From NCBI RefSeq assembly GCF_900230285.1, contig NZ_OCNK01000006.1, forward strand, positions 1 to 64,000: a stretch of 64,000 bases of DNA. The letters are read 5' to 3'. The position numbers and the translations under genes were made by a program. Below, piece after piece: positions 8,641 to 16,256 of this stretch (the stretch's first letter is position 1; every line of letters starts with the position of its first letter). The stretch comes from Blastococcus haudaquaticus. GTDB taxonomy: Bacteria; Actinomycetota; Actinomycetes; Mycobacteriales; Geodermatophilaceae. The notes under the pieces were generated by a model, which worked only from the letters and a program-made list of their open reading frames with translations, made no database searches and was not told where the DNA came from.

Positions 8641-8895
8641 TCAGCGCCCCGTCGGTCCATGCCCCACGTAGACCACCTTGCTCCCGGCCGAGTAGCGACC
8701 CAGGACTTCCTCCCTCCGGGTCGCAGGGCGAAGGACACCGCCGTCTCGCCCACGTACTTCGGGGCTTAGGTGGAGACCGATGATCTCGATGGCGCCGTCG
8801 GCCAGGTGCCGCGTCTCCAGCTCGCCGTTCTGCGCGCTGCTCACGTGGCGATGGCGGTCGCCGTCGGGGGTGTGAACGTCGATCACGGTGCTCAT
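8641..8895 (-). CDS. Small hypothetical protein, possibly the remnant of a longer decayed gene
   Basis: An 84-residue frame beginning MSTVIDVHTPDGDRHRHVSS and ending KVVYVGHGPTGR. I do not recognise the family. Codon third-position GC moves between frames. After LHLSP (about 8770) the neighbouring minus frame reads YVGETAVSFALRPGG with high GC3. Frame 1 then looks better again for GRYSAGSKVVYVGHG. The other frame resumes as APDFEPPAPHPPGEDALHIG and stops near 8587. This pattern suggests one gene of about 100 codons damaged by two or more indels, but an intact 84-residue protein cannot be excluded. Confidence 0.35.
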   Translation of the reverse strand: MSTVIDVHTPDGDRHRHVSSAQNGELETRHLADGAIEIIGLHLSPEVRGRDGGVLRPATRREEVLGRYSAGSKVVYVGHGPTGR

Positions 8896-8988
8896 GGCCG
8901 GGGAGTGTGTCAGCCCGAGCGCTGAAGGCCGAGACCAGATGCGAGCGCCACGTGCGATGCCGGCGGCGCGTCGGAGGCCGTCTCTATC

Positions 8989-10503
8989 GTGGCGACCATG
9001 GCGGACGCGGACGGCAAGCACGTGTTCATCTCGTATGTGCGCGAGGACTCGGAGGGGGTCGACGCGCTGTGTGCTGTCCTGGAGGCGGCACAGATCCCGT
9101 ACTGGCGGGACAGGTCGGCCCTGGGCCCGGGGGACGCCTGGAAGGTGAAGATTCGGGAGGCGATCCGGAAGGGGGCGCTGGTCTTCCTGGCGTGCTTCTC
9201 GGATAGCTCCCGGGGCAAAGACAGGTCCTACATGAACGAGGAGCTGACCCTGGCCGCCGAGGAGTTCCGAATGATGCCGCCAGGCCGCACGTGGCTCATC
9301 CCGATCCGTTTCGACGATGGCGACGTACCGCCGTGGGACCTCGGCGCGGGGCGCATGCTGAGCGACCTGAACTACTCCGACCTCTTTGGTCCTACCTACA
9401 CCGCGAACGCGACCCGGCTCGTTACGACGATTCTGCGGCTGACGGGTGAGAAGCGGCCCGACTCGGCCACGGCCCTGGCCGCGGTGGAGCAGGCCACGCA
9501 CGCGGGACGGGCGGACCTGCTCAAGCGGCTGACCAAGGAAATGTTGTTGGACCCCGCCCGCCGCATCGAACTGGACGACCTCGTGTCCCACGAGGTCCAA
9601 CGGGTGATGGCGGCGTTGAGTGATGCTGACCGCGTGGCCGGCCCCTTCGGGGGGTCGAACGATGAGCGGGTCGTCCAGGTCGCGCAGGAGGCCCAAGACT
9701 TGTGGTCCCTTGCGCAACCGTTCTGCGCGTCCTTACAGGTTGCAGCCCGCTGGGGCACCGCCGACCTGATTGCACCCTGGGCGAACGGCTTGCGTTCCTT
9801 CGTCGCGGCCGCGAACAAGATCCAGAGCGGCGTTCAGCCGCTGCTGGAGGTACGGCACCTGCCAGGCATGGTCGGCATTGTGACGGCGACCCTGGCTGCC
9901 GCGTCCAGCCGCAAGTGGGACAACGTCAAGACCCTCGTCGTCGACCCGACTGTCCGCGACCGGTACGAACAAAAACCGCTACCCATCCTGGATGTCACCG
10001 ACCCATACAAGCCGTTCGCGACAGATGAGGTCAGCAATACGCTGGCACGCGCTGCCATATCGGGGCGGGACCCCGAGGACGCGCTGAAGGACTTCACTGA
10101 ACGTCGGCACGGCAAGTACCACACTCCGGTGGCCGAGTGGCTCCACCACATCGTGCGCCCGCTCTTTTTGGATCAGTGGCCGGATCAGGACACCTACGAC
10201 GCCGAGTTCGACCGAGCAGAGGTCATCTTGGGCGTCCTAGCGCAGGATGTCGTCAACGTGCGCGCGGCGGCGGATCCGAGTGGTCACCATTGGGGCCGGT
10301 CCCATTGGTACGGGCGTTCGACATGGCGTTTCAGCCATCACCACGGCAATCCGGTGGAGGAACTCACGCTCGAGCTTTCCACCCACGGCAAGCAATGGGA
10401 TCCGCTGCAGGCGAACCTCTTCGGGGGAGACGAGGGGCGCGCACAGAAGGCCTTGAGCATGTACGGCGAGAGTTTCCTCCAGATAGCCCGGCACCGGTGG
10501 TAG
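8989..10503 (+). CDS. TIR-domain protein with an unrecognised C-terminal region (putative defence effector)
   Basis: A protein of 504 residues. The N-terminal ~150 residues form a TIR domain: HVFISYVRED at 11-20, YWRDRSALGPGDAW, LVFLACFSDSS and RSYMNEEL at 79-86. In the last motif E84/E85 is at the position of the catalytic glutamate of TIR NAD hydrolases. The remaining ~350 residues are not a family I can name; they contain helical stretches and a His/Trp-rich segment (HHWGRSHWYGRSTWRFSHHH). GTG 8989 has GGAGG 11 nt upstream; ATG 8998 is the alternative. Codon use is visibly less GC-rich than in polA or rpsA, suggesting horizontal acquisition. Bacterial TIR proteins commonly act in anti-phage defence; that role is inferred here. 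Confidence 0.8.
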   Translation: MATMADADGKHVFISYVREDSEGVDALCAVLEAAQIPYWRDRSALGPGDAWKVKIREAIRKGALVFLACFSDSSRGKDRSYMNEELTLAAEEFRMMPPGRTWLIPIRFDDGDVPPWDLGAGRMLSDLNYSDLFGPTYTANATRLVTTILRLTGEKRPDSATALAAVEQATHAGRADLLKRLTKEMLLDPARRIELDDLVSHEVQRVMAALSDADRVAGPFGGSNDERVVQVAQEAQDLWSLAQPFCASLQVAARWGTADLIAPWANGLRSFVAAANKIQSGVQPLLEVRHLPGMVGIVTATLAAASSRKWDNVKTLVVDPTVRDRYEQKPLPILDVTDPYKPFATDEVSNTLARAAISGRDPEDALKDFTERRHGKYHTPVAEWLHHIVRPLFLDQWPDQDTYDAEFDRAEVILGVLAQDVVNVRAAADPSGHHWGRSHWYGRSTWRFSHHHGNPVEELTLELSTHGKQWDPLQANLFGGDEGRAQKALSMYGESFLQIARHRW

Positions 10504-10558
10504 CTCTGGTGAACGGAAAGCTCGGCAGCCCGAGACAGGCAGCTGGCCGGCGGGGAGA

Positions 10559-11401
10559 TCAGCCCGACTTCGCCGTCACCAGGATCAGCGTGCCCGGGAC
10601 GAGCGCGCCGCGTTCGGGGGACCACTGACCCCAGTTCTGCTTGCGGCCCGGGGTCCACTCCGGCTCGACGAGGTCCTCCAGCACCAGCCCCACTCCGACG
10701 ACCGCCCGCACCCAGTCGCCGACGGTGCGGTGGTGCTCGACGTACACCGTCCGCCCGTCGCCGTCGGTCTCCACGTAGGGCGTGCGGTCGAAGTAGGAGG
10801 AGACGACGCGCAGGTCCTCCGGGTCCGGGGAGTCGGGGAACGGCCAGCGCAGCGGGTGGTTCACCGACGCCACGAAGAGGCCACCAGGGCGGAGGACCCG
10901 GGCCACCTCGGCCAGGACCGCGCCGGGGTCGGCCACGAACGGCAGGCCGCCGAAGGCGGAGCACGCCAGATCCATGGTCGCGTCGCCGAGGGGGAGGGCC
11001 GACGCATCGGCCTGCAGCAACGGGACGCGGATCCCGGTGGACCTGTTCAGCTCGGCCGCACGGGCCAGCATCCCGCCGGACAGGTCCATGGCGACGACGT
11101 CGGCGCCCGCCGTCCGCAGCCACCGCGCGCAGGGTGCCGACCCGCAGCCGATCTCCAGCACCCGCCGCCCGGCGACGTCCCCGAGCAGGTGCGCGTCGGC
11201 CTCGCGCAGCCCCTCCGGGCACCACAGGAAGTCGGCGTCGCCGAGGTCGGAGCCGTGCTCGGCGAGGTAGGCCGGAGCGGCCGCGTCCCACCAGCGGCGG
11301 TTCGCCCTCGCCGACTCCTCGGCGCCTGCCGGCCGGCGGGCGACGCCGCCGGCCGCGGGGTACCCGTCGTCGGCGAGGGGGAGGTTCGCGGAGGAGTCCA
11401 T
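10559..11401 (-). CDS. Class I SAM-dependent methyltransferase
   Basis: A 280-residue Methyltransf_11-type protein. Motif I VLEIGCGSAP is at 81-90, the acidic residue after it lies in VVAMDLSGGML, and the post-motif region LPLGDATMDLACSAFG and ARVLRPGGLFVASVNHP follow the family order. The start is placed at the ATG at 11401, giving MDSSANLPLADDG; the frame continues upstream into the rpsA leader but without support. It lies divergent to rpsA and convergent with the TIR gene. The substrate is unknown. Confidence 0.82.
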   Translation of the reverse strand: MDSSANLPLADDGYPAAGGVARRPAGAEESARANRRWWDAAAPAYLAEHGSDLGDADFLWCPEGLREADAHLLGDVAGRRVLEIGCGSAPCARWLRTAGADVVAMDLSGGMLARAAELNRSTGIRVPLLQADASALPLGDATMDLACSAFGGLPFVADPGAVLAEVARVLRPGGLFVASVNHPLRWPFPDSPDPEDLRVVSSYFDRTPYVETDGDGRTVYVEHHRTVGDWVRAVVGVGLVLEDLVEPEWTPGRKQNWGQWSPERGALVPGTLILVTAKSG

Positions 11402-11477
11402 GACCCGCCGATCGTGACACGCCGGGGGAGCGGTTCCGGGGTCCCCACCCAGGTGGACCCCAGCCTCCGCGCGTCCG

Positions 11478-11483
11478 TACGAT
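11478..11483 (+). promoter_or_regulatory. Possible rpsA -10 hexamer TACGAT
   Basis: TACGAT fits TANNNT and lies in the 218-bp divergent region between the methyltransferase gene and rpsA. It would give rpsA a leader of roughly 130 nt, room for the translational autoregulation known for S1. No clear -35 was seen. Confidence 0.3.
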
Positions 11484-11619
11484 GGGGAATGCGCCAGAGG
11501 TCTGTCGTGGTTTTCCTCACGGAACGCCAGAACCGGCTCTCCGCTGATCATCCCTCGTGGTCTCCCGGCCGCGGGGTCGCCCTGTCCCTACGCATAAACC
11601 GTCCGGAGCAACCAACCAC

Positions 11620-13089
11620 ATGACCTCCACTCAGGTCCGTCCTTCCAGCACCCCCCAGGTCGCCATCAACGACATCGGTAGCGCCGAGGACTTCCTCGCC
11701 GCCATCGACCAGACGATCAAGTACTTCAACGATGGCGACATCGTCGAGGGCGTCATCGTCAAGGTGGACCGGGACGAGGTGCTGCTGGACATCGGCTACA
11801 AGACCGAGGGCGTCATCCCCTCGCGCGAGCTCTCCATCAAGCACGACGTCGACCCCAACGAGGTCGTCAGCGTCGGCGACGAGGTGGAAGCCCTCGTCCT
11901 CCAGAAGGAGGACAAGGAAGGCCGGCTGATCCTCTCCAAGAAGCGCGCACAGTACGAGCGCGCCTGGGGCACGATCGAGGCCAAGAAGGAAGCCGACGAG
12001 GTCGTCACCGGCACCGTCATCGAGGTCGTCAAGGGCGGCCTCATCCTCGACATCGGCCTGCGCGGGTTCCTCCCGGCGTCGCTGGTCGAGATGCGCCGCG
12101 TCCGCGACCTGCAGCCCTACGTGGGCCGCGAGCTCGAGGCGAAGATCATCGAGCTCGACAAGAACCGCAACAACGTCGTGCTCTCCCGGCGTCAGTGGCT
12201 GGAGCAGACCCAGTCCGAGGTGCGCAGCGAGTTCCTCAACAAGCTCGCCAAGGGCCAGGTCCGCACGGGCGTCGTCTCCTCGATCGTCAACTTCGGTGCG
12301 TTCGTGGACCTCGGCGGCGTCGACGGCCTGGTGCACGTCTCCGAGCTGTCCTGGAAGCACATCGACCACCCGTCCGAGGTCGTCGAGGTGGGCCAGGAGG
12401 TCACCGTCGAGGTCCTCGACGTCGACCTCGACCGCGAGCGCGTCTCCCTGTCGCTGAAGGCGACGCAGGAGGACCCGTGGCGTCAGTTCGCCCGGACCCA
12501 CCAGATCGGGCAGGTCGTCCCCGGCAAGGTCACCAAGCTCGTCCCGTTCGGTGCGTTCGTGCGCGTCGACGAGGGCATCGAGGGCCTGGTGCACATCTCC
12601 GAGCTGGCCGAGCGCCACGTCGAGATCCCGGAGCAGGTCGTCCAGGTCGGCGACGAGATCCTCGTCAAGGTCATCGACATCGATCTCGACCGTCGTCGCA
12701 TCTCGCTGTCCCTCAAGCAGGCCAACGAGGGCGTCGTGGGTGACGAGGAGCAGTTCGACCCGTCCGCCTACGGCATGGCGGCGTCCTACGACGCCGAGGG
12801 CAACTACCTCTACCCCGAGGGCTTCGACGCCGACACCGGCGAATGGCGCGAGGGCTTCGACGCCCAGCGCGAGGAGTGGGAGAAGGCCTACGCCGAGGCG
12901 CAGGCCCGCTTCGAGGCGCACCGCAAGCAGATCGCGGCCGCCAAGGAGGCCGACGCGGAGGCAGCTGCGGGTGGCAGCTACTCCAGCGACGACGCTGCCG
13001 GTCCGGACGCCCCGGCCAGCACCGGCGGGACGCTGGCCAGCGACGAGGCCCTGGCCGCACTGCGGGCCAAGCTCGCCGGCGGTGAGTGA
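11620..13089 (+). CDS. rpsA: 30S ribosomal protein S1
   Basis: RNA-binding ribosomal protein that helps mRNA docking; 489 residues, actinobacterial length. Four S1 domains can be read at about 39-107, 126-191, 211-280 and 296-365; the last two have the canonical [20 protein letters not shown] and [20 protein letters not shown] patterns. An acidic C-terminal tail of about 120 residues follows, rich in E/A and ending LRAKLAGGE. The ATG at 11620 is preceded by GGAG at 11-nt spacing. In-frame codons upstream to 11557 are unlikely to be translated. Confidence 0.97.
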   Translation: MTSTQVRPSSTPQVAINDIGSAEDFLAAIDQTIKYFNDGDIVEGVIVKVDRDEVLLDIGYKTEGVIPSRELSIKHDVDPNEVVSVGDEVEALVLQKEDKEGRLILSKKRAQYERAWGTIEAKKEADEVVTGTVIEVVKGGLILDIGLRGFLPASLVEMRRVRDLQPYVGRELEAKIIELDKNRNNVVLSRRQWLEQTQSEVRSEFLNKLAKGQVRTGVVSSIVNFGAFVDLGGVDGLVHVSELSWKHIDHPSEVVEVGQEVTVEVLDVDLDRERVSLSLKATQEDPWRQFARTHQIGQVVPGKVTKLVPFGAFVRVDEGIEGLVHISELAERHVEIPEQVVQVGDEILVKVIDIDLDRRRISLSLKQANEGVVGDEEQFDPSAYGMAASYDAEGNYLYPEGFDADTGEWREGFDAQREEWEKAYAEAQARFEAHRKQIAAAKEADAEAAAGGSYSSDDAAGPDAPASTGGTLASDEALAALRAKLAGGE

Positions 13090-13103
13090 GCAGTAGTTCC
13101 GGT

Positions 13104-13143
13104 CCAGAGGCCCGGCATCCCTTCGGGGGTGCCGGGCCTCTGG
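13104..13143 (+). terminator. rpsA terminator hairpin with UUCG loop
   Basis: A perfect 14-bp stem (13104-13117 with 13130-13143), extended by four more pairs and closed by a UUCG tetraloop, begins 14 nt after the rpsA stop. There is no T-run. Confidence 0.75.
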
Positions 13144-13161
13144 CGTCCCCGGGCACGGAAA

Positions 13162-13191
13162 AGGGCCCGTGGACGCGGGTCCACGGGCCCT
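13162..13191 (-). terminator. Hairpin terminator for the convergent minus-strand gene
   Basis: A 13-bp perfect stem (13162-13174 with 13179-13191) with a GCGG loop. On the minus strand it is followed by TTTT (complement of 13159-13162), so it is oriented to terminate the small gene at 13252-13524. With the rpsA hairpin it forms a back-to-back pair. Confidence 0.6.
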
Positions 13192-13251
13192 CGGGTCCGG
13201 TCCAGGTCCCGCCCCGAGCGTGCGGGGGCGGGGACCGGCGGGGTGCTCCCG

Positions 13252-13524
13252 CTACAGGCTGAGGATGATCGCGAACGCCGTGCGGGGACGACCGCCGGAT
13301 CCGGCGAGGGAGCTCCAGGTGTGGCGGCCGGCCGGCGGGGCCTGGAACAGCCACTGGAGGAACGTGTTCCGGCGCGCGGGCGCCGCACGCTGGAACTGCA
13401 TCCGCTCGCGCACGGCGGGGATGTCGGCGCAGCGGACACCGGTGGCCGCGCCGAGCCGGTGACGGCCGGCGCCACGGCGGGCCGCGCGCGTCGCGGCGGA
13501 TGCGTCAGCGGTGGTACGGGACAT
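13252..13524 (-). CDS. Small hypothetical protein
   Basis: A basic, Ala/Arg-rich protein of 90 residues beginning MSRTTADASAATRAARR and ending RPRTAFAIILSL. I recognise no domain. No signal peptide or membrane segment is obvious apart from the short hydrophobic C-terminus. Support for it being real comes from an AGGCAGGA sequence upstream of the ATG and a hairpin with a T-run immediately downstream on its strand. It is convergent with rpsA and divergent from coaE. Confidence 0.5.
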   Translation of the reverse strand: MSRTTADASAATRAARRGAGRHRLGAATGVRCADIPAVRERMQFQRAAPARRNTFLQWLFQAPPAGRHTWSSLAGSGGRPRTAFAIILSL

Positions 13525-13672
13525 GTCGGGGTCCTGCCTCTCTCGGCGGGGGAAGATCGCCGAGGCGGACGTTATGCGTGGGACGCGTGTGACTGGTGCG
13601 ACGCGCCGGACGAGTCGGACGGGTGTTACCCGGCCGTGACCTGCGCCCTCAGGAGTCGGGTCCGGAGATGGC

Positions 13673-13678
13673 TAGTGT
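13673..13678 (+). promoter_or_regulatory. Possible -10 hexamer TAGTGT for coaE
   Basis: TAGTGT ends 7 nt before the GTG chosen for coaE, the spacing seen at other leaderless candidates in this window. Confidence 0.3.
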
Positions 13679-13685
13679 CCGGGAC

Positions 13686-14282
13686 GTGCTGCGCATCGGA
13701 CTGACCGGCGGGATCGGATCGGGGAAGAGCACGGTCTCCGCCCTGCTGGCCGCCCGGGGTGCGGTGATCGTCGACGCCGACCGGATCGCCCGCGAGGTGG
13801 TGGAGCCCGGTACGCCGGGCCTGGCCGCGGTCGTCGACGCCTTCGGTGCCGACGTGCTGGCCGCGGACGGCTCCCTCGACCGGGCCGCGCTCGCCGCCGT
13901 CGTCTTCGCCGACGCGGACGCCCGGCGGCGGCTGGACGGGATCGTGCACCCCCTCGTCCGTGCGCGGGCGACCGAGCTGGCCGGTGCGGCCCCGCCCGAC
14001 GCCGTCGTGGTGCACGACGTACCGCTGCTGGTGGAGACCGGACAGGCGTCCTCCTACGACCTCGTGCTGGTCGTCCAGGCCGAGGAGGGGATCCGCGTCG
14101 CCCGGCTCGTCCAGCGCGGGCTCACGGCGGAGGACGCCCGTGCGCGGATGGGGGCGCAGGCTTCTGACGAGGACCGCCGGGCGGTCGCCGACGTCGTCCT
14201 GGACAACAGCGGGACGCACGAGGAGCTGGCCGCGCAGGTGGATCGGTTCTGGGCCGATCGTGTGGCCCCGGTGCTGGGATGA
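13686..14282 (+). CDS. coaE: Dephospho-CoA kinase
   Basis: Catalyses the last step of coenzyme A synthesis, ATP-dependent phosphorylation of dephospho-CoA. The protein begins [17 protein letters not shown] with the P-loop at 8-15, followed by [16 protein letters not shown] (the substrate-binding DAD motif) and DVPLLVETG. Its 198 residues agree with the family. GTG 13686 starts directly at the first beta strand; ATG 13668 (MASVRD...) with AGGAG 12 nt upstream is a reasonable alternative. The rpsA-coaE neighbourhood is conserved in actinobacteria. Confidence 0.93.
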   Translation: MLRIGLTGGIGSGKSTVSALLAARGAVIVDADRIAREVVEPGTPGLAAVVDAFGADVLAADGSLDRAALAAVVFADADARRRLDGIVHPLVRARATELAGAAPPDAVVVHDVPLLVETGQASSYDLVLVVQAEEGIRVARLVQRGLTAEDARARMGAQASDEDRRAVADVVLDNSGTHEELAAQVDRFWADRVAPVLG

Positions 14283-14485
14283 CGCGGCCGACCGCCGCGT
14301 CCGCGGACGTCCGTCGCGGACGCGTGTGGACCTGGATCGCACTCGTCATGACCTCCGTCGGCGTGGCCGTGGGCTCCTCGCTCGACCCGGATGCCCACCC
14401 GGCCGTGCCCGGGTTCTTCGCGGCCGCGGCGGCGCTGCAGATGATGCTGGCCGGCTACTGGTGGCGGAGCCGCTACCGGCGCTGA
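14279..14485 (+). CDS. Small two-helix membrane protein
   Basis: A 68-residue protein whose ATG overlaps the coaE stop (ATGA), so it is probably co-translated. Two hydrophobic segments are visible, at about 17-33 ([16 protein letters not shown]) and about 45-60 ([16 protein letters not shown]), ending with RSRYRR. No named family was recognised. A terminator follows. Confidence 0.55.
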   Translation: MTRPTAASADVRRGRVWTWIALVMTSVGVAVGSSLDPDAHPAVPGFFAAAAALQMMLAGYWWRSRYRR

Positions 14486-14514
14486 GCCGGAACGACGAGA
14501 GCCCCGGAACGACG

Positions 14515-14543
14515 AGAGCCCCAGGTCATCGACCTGGGGCTCT
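14515..14543. terminator. Bidirectional hairpin between the coaE operon and the tRNA genes
   Basis: A perfect 13-bp stem (14515-14527 with 14531-14543) around an ATC loop lies 2 nt beyond the encoded CCA end of tRNA-Val and 30 nt beyond the coaE-operon stop. The left-arm sequence GGAACGACGAGAGCCCC also occurs immediately upstream as a direct 17-bp repeat. Confidence 0.6.
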
Positions 14544-14545
14544 GC

Positions 14546-14620
14546 TGGTGGGCGATACTGGGATCGAACCAGTGACCTCTTCCGTGTCAGGGAAGCGCGC
14601 TACCGCTGCGCCAATCGCCC
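14546..14620 (-). tRNA. tRNA-Val (anticodon GAC)
   Basis: Cloverleaf on the minus strand: acceptor stem GGGCGAT/ATCGCCC, anticodon loop CTGACAC (GAC), T-arm GGTTCGATCC. CCA is encoded (complement of 14546-14548). Last of three minus-strand tRNAs, followed by a terminator. Confidence 0.95.
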
Positions 14621-14674
14621 GTCCCGGCCTCGCGGCCGGACCCTCCTCCGCGCTCGTGCTCCGCGGAGGAGACG

Positions 14675-14745
14675 AGGTGGAGACGGGATTTGAACCCGTG
14701 TAGACGGCTTTGCAGGCCGTTGCCTCGCCTCTCGGCCACTCCACC
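14675..14745 (-). tRNA. tRNA-Cys (anticodon GCA)
   Basis: Minus-strand cloverleaf: acceptor GGTGGAG/CTCCACC, anticodon loop CTGCAAA (GCA), T-arm GGGTTCAAATCCC. The discriminator base is T and CCA is not encoded. Middle gene of the three-tRNA cluster. Confidence 0.95.
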
Positions 14746-14786
14746 GCACGCGGGCGCCAGTCTCTCGACCAGCGCCCGAGGTTCCG

Positions 14787-14858
14787 AGCGGATGACGGGA
14801 TTCGAACCCGCGACCCTCACCTTGGCAAGGTGATGCTCTACCACTGAGCCACATCCGC
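14787..14858 (-). tRNA. tRNA-Gly (anticodon GCC)
   Basis: Minus-strand cloverleaf: acceptor GCGGATG/CATCCGC with a mismatch-free stem, anticodon loop TTGCCAA (GCC), T-arm CGGGTTCGAATCCCG. CCA is not encoded. First gene of the cluster. Confidence 0.95.
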
Positions 14859-14870
14859 GTTGTGTTCAGA

Positions 14871-14876
14871 ACTCTA
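14871..14876 (-). promoter_or_regulatory. Probable -10 hexamer TAGAGT for the tRNA cluster
   Basis: The minus strand reads TAGAGT (complement of ACTCTA) 12 nt upstream of the tRNA-Gly 5' end. No good -35 was seen at 17-nt spacing. Confidence 0.4.
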
Positions 14877-14953
14877 ACCGACGGGTTCAAGAGCCCCGAG
14901 CAGGGGGGTCCCCCGCGCCTCCGGAGAGCCGCAGGGGACCACGAAAGTGCAGG

Positions 14954-15421
14954 TCAGCGTCCTGAGGGGTCCGCTCCACCGTTCGACAGCAGCACGTGCA
15001 GCTCGTCGTCGAGGTCGAGCAGTTCGCTCTCCGCGCCGGAGGGGACGAGGGTCTCCGTCTGCCGCAGGAAGGCCGCGACCGTCGCTCGCGACAGCTCGAA
15101 GAGCGCCTCGCCCGACGGGGCGCGCAGGTGGAGGAACAGGACGTCGGTCGCCGCGTGCGCGGGCCACAACCGGACGTCGCCGTCGCCGGCCGGGCGCTCG
15201 AGCCCCGCCTGCAGCAGCTCGCGGCTCAGCAGCCAGGCGATGCCGCCCTCCTCGAGGTCGACGACGCCGTTCTCGTCGCCCACGTCGCCGAAGGCGATCC
15301 GGACGGCGAACGGGTCGGCCGCGTCGTAGCAGAGCATCGCCGGCACCTCGGTCCACGACTGCGGACCGACCAGCTGGAGCGTGATGGGGGACGAGTACCC
15401 GGGGGTCCAACCGCTGCGCAT
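14954..15421 (-). CDS. ssgB: SsgA/SsgB family sporulation and cell-division regulator
   Basis: A 155-residue protein with the full SsgB pattern: PAMLCYDAADPFAVRIAFGD, WLLSRELLQAGLERPAGDGD, VRLWPAH, and FLHLRAPSGEALFELSRATV. In Streptomyces, SsgB recruits FtsZ to division sites for sporulation septation. The family is confined to morphologically complex actinobacteria, so it is a taxonomic marker here. The symbol follows the SsgB-like group because this is a single copy with best motif agreement; exact orthology is inferred. An upstream region with inverted repeats separates it from a divergent ECF sigma gene. Confidence 0.88.
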   Translation of the reverse strand: MRSGWTPGYSSPITLQLVGPQSWTEVPAMLCYDAADPFAVRIAFGDVGDENGVVDLEEGGIAWLLSRELLQAGLERPAGDGDVRLWPAHAATDVLFLHLRAPSGEALFELSRATVAAFLRQTETLVPSGAESELLDLDDELHVLLSNGGADPSGR

Positions 15422-15444
15422 GTCAGGTCAACGACCGTCGGTGC

Positions 15445-15498
15445 TCGAAGTGACGTCGCATTGCACTTCCTTCACATCCGCCACACCCGTCACACGGG
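15445..15498. promoter_or_regulatory. Two inverted repeats in the ssgB / ECF sigma divergent region
   Basis: GAAGTG-N11-CACTTC (15445-15467) and ACCCGT-CAC-ACGGGT (15484-15498) lie 24 and 63 nt upstream of the ssgB start. Either could be an operator for a dimeric regulator; no known consensus is claimed. Confidence 0.3.
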
Positions 15499-15599
15499 TA
15501 CGGCAGTGGGCGTCGCTGTCGCCCTCTGCCATGCCCCCCGCGGGCGCGGGTGAACCGTCGGGACACGCAGGAATGAACCACTGGGGCAGGAGTGGACGA

Positions 15600-16256
15600 A
15601 TGAGGCGTGTGATCATGCGATCCGTGACCTCACCCCCGCGGCGGGCCGACGACGCCGAGGGGGATGCCGACGTCATCCGCCGCATCCGGGCGGGTGACCG
15701 GGGCGCGATCGATGACCTCTACGAGCGGTTCCGCCGGCCGGCGTTCGCCCTCGCCCGCCGAATCCTGGGCGACGACGCCCTGGCCGAGGACGTGCTGCAG
15801 GAGGTGTTCCTCAGCGTCTGGCGCGATCCGGCCGCGTTCGACCGGGGGCGGGGGAGCCTCTCCTCCTGGTTGCTGGCCGTCGTCCACCACAAGGCCGTCG
15901 ATGCCGTGCGGCGCGAGGAGTCGCAGCGCAGACGGCAGGCGCAGGCCGAGGACGCCCTGGTCCTCGACGCCCCGACGGCCACGCGCGACGTAGAGGACGA
16001 CGCCTGGACGCGACTGGTCGGGGAACAGGTGCGGACCGCCATGGGCGTCCTCTCCCCGGCCCAGCGCGAGGCGCTGACGCTCGCCTACTACGGCGGCTAC
16101 ACCCAGCGGGAGGTCGCCACGCTCACCGGCGCCCCGCTCGGCACCGTCAAGACCCGCATGCTGTCCGGGATGCGCCGCCTCAAGCAGGAGCTCGGCGGCG
16201 CGGCCGGGAGCGGTGCCCTGGACAGCGCGCCGTCCACCGAGGAGTTCCCCAGATGA
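15600..16256 (+). CDS. ECF-type RNA polymerase sigma factor (SigK-like)
   Basis: A 218-residue group 4 sigma factor. Region 2 contains AIDDLYERFRRPAFALARRI, LAEDVLQEVFLSVW and SWLLAVVHHKAVDAVRR; region 4 contains LSPAQREALTLAYYGGYTQ and GTVKTRMLSGMRRLK. Pairing with an RskA-like anti-sigma factor places it near the SigK/SigL group. ATG 15600 has AGGAG at 7-nt spacing. Its stop overlaps the anti-sigma start by 4 nt. The direct repeats TGAACC at 15551 and 15574 may belong to its own promoter; this is speculative. Confidence 0.92.
   Translation: MRRVIMRSVTSPPRRADDAEGDADVIRRIRAGDRGAIDDLYERFRRPAFALARRILGDDALAEDVLQEVFLSVWRDPAAFDRGRGSLSSWLLAVVHHKAVDAVRREESQRRRQAQAEDALVLDAPTATRDVEDDAWTRLVGEQVRTAMGVLSPAQREALTLAYYGGYTQREVATLTGAPLGTVKTRMLSGMRRLKQELGGAAGSGALDSAPSTEEFPR

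Noticed and set aside
8562-8783. Short plus-strand frame after polA (MLKALLPDVQRVL...)
   Set aside because: Poor codon bias and no RBS. The minus-strand signal in the same place is more convincing.
11557-11619. Longer N-terminus for ribosomal protein S1
   Set aside because: The residues have no S1-like character, no RBS precedes them, and ATG 11620 gives the normal start MTSTQV.
13129-13704. Plus-strand frame through the rpsA-coaE interval
   Set aside because: Runs through two terminator hairpins and opposite a better supported minus-strand gene; no start or domain evidence.
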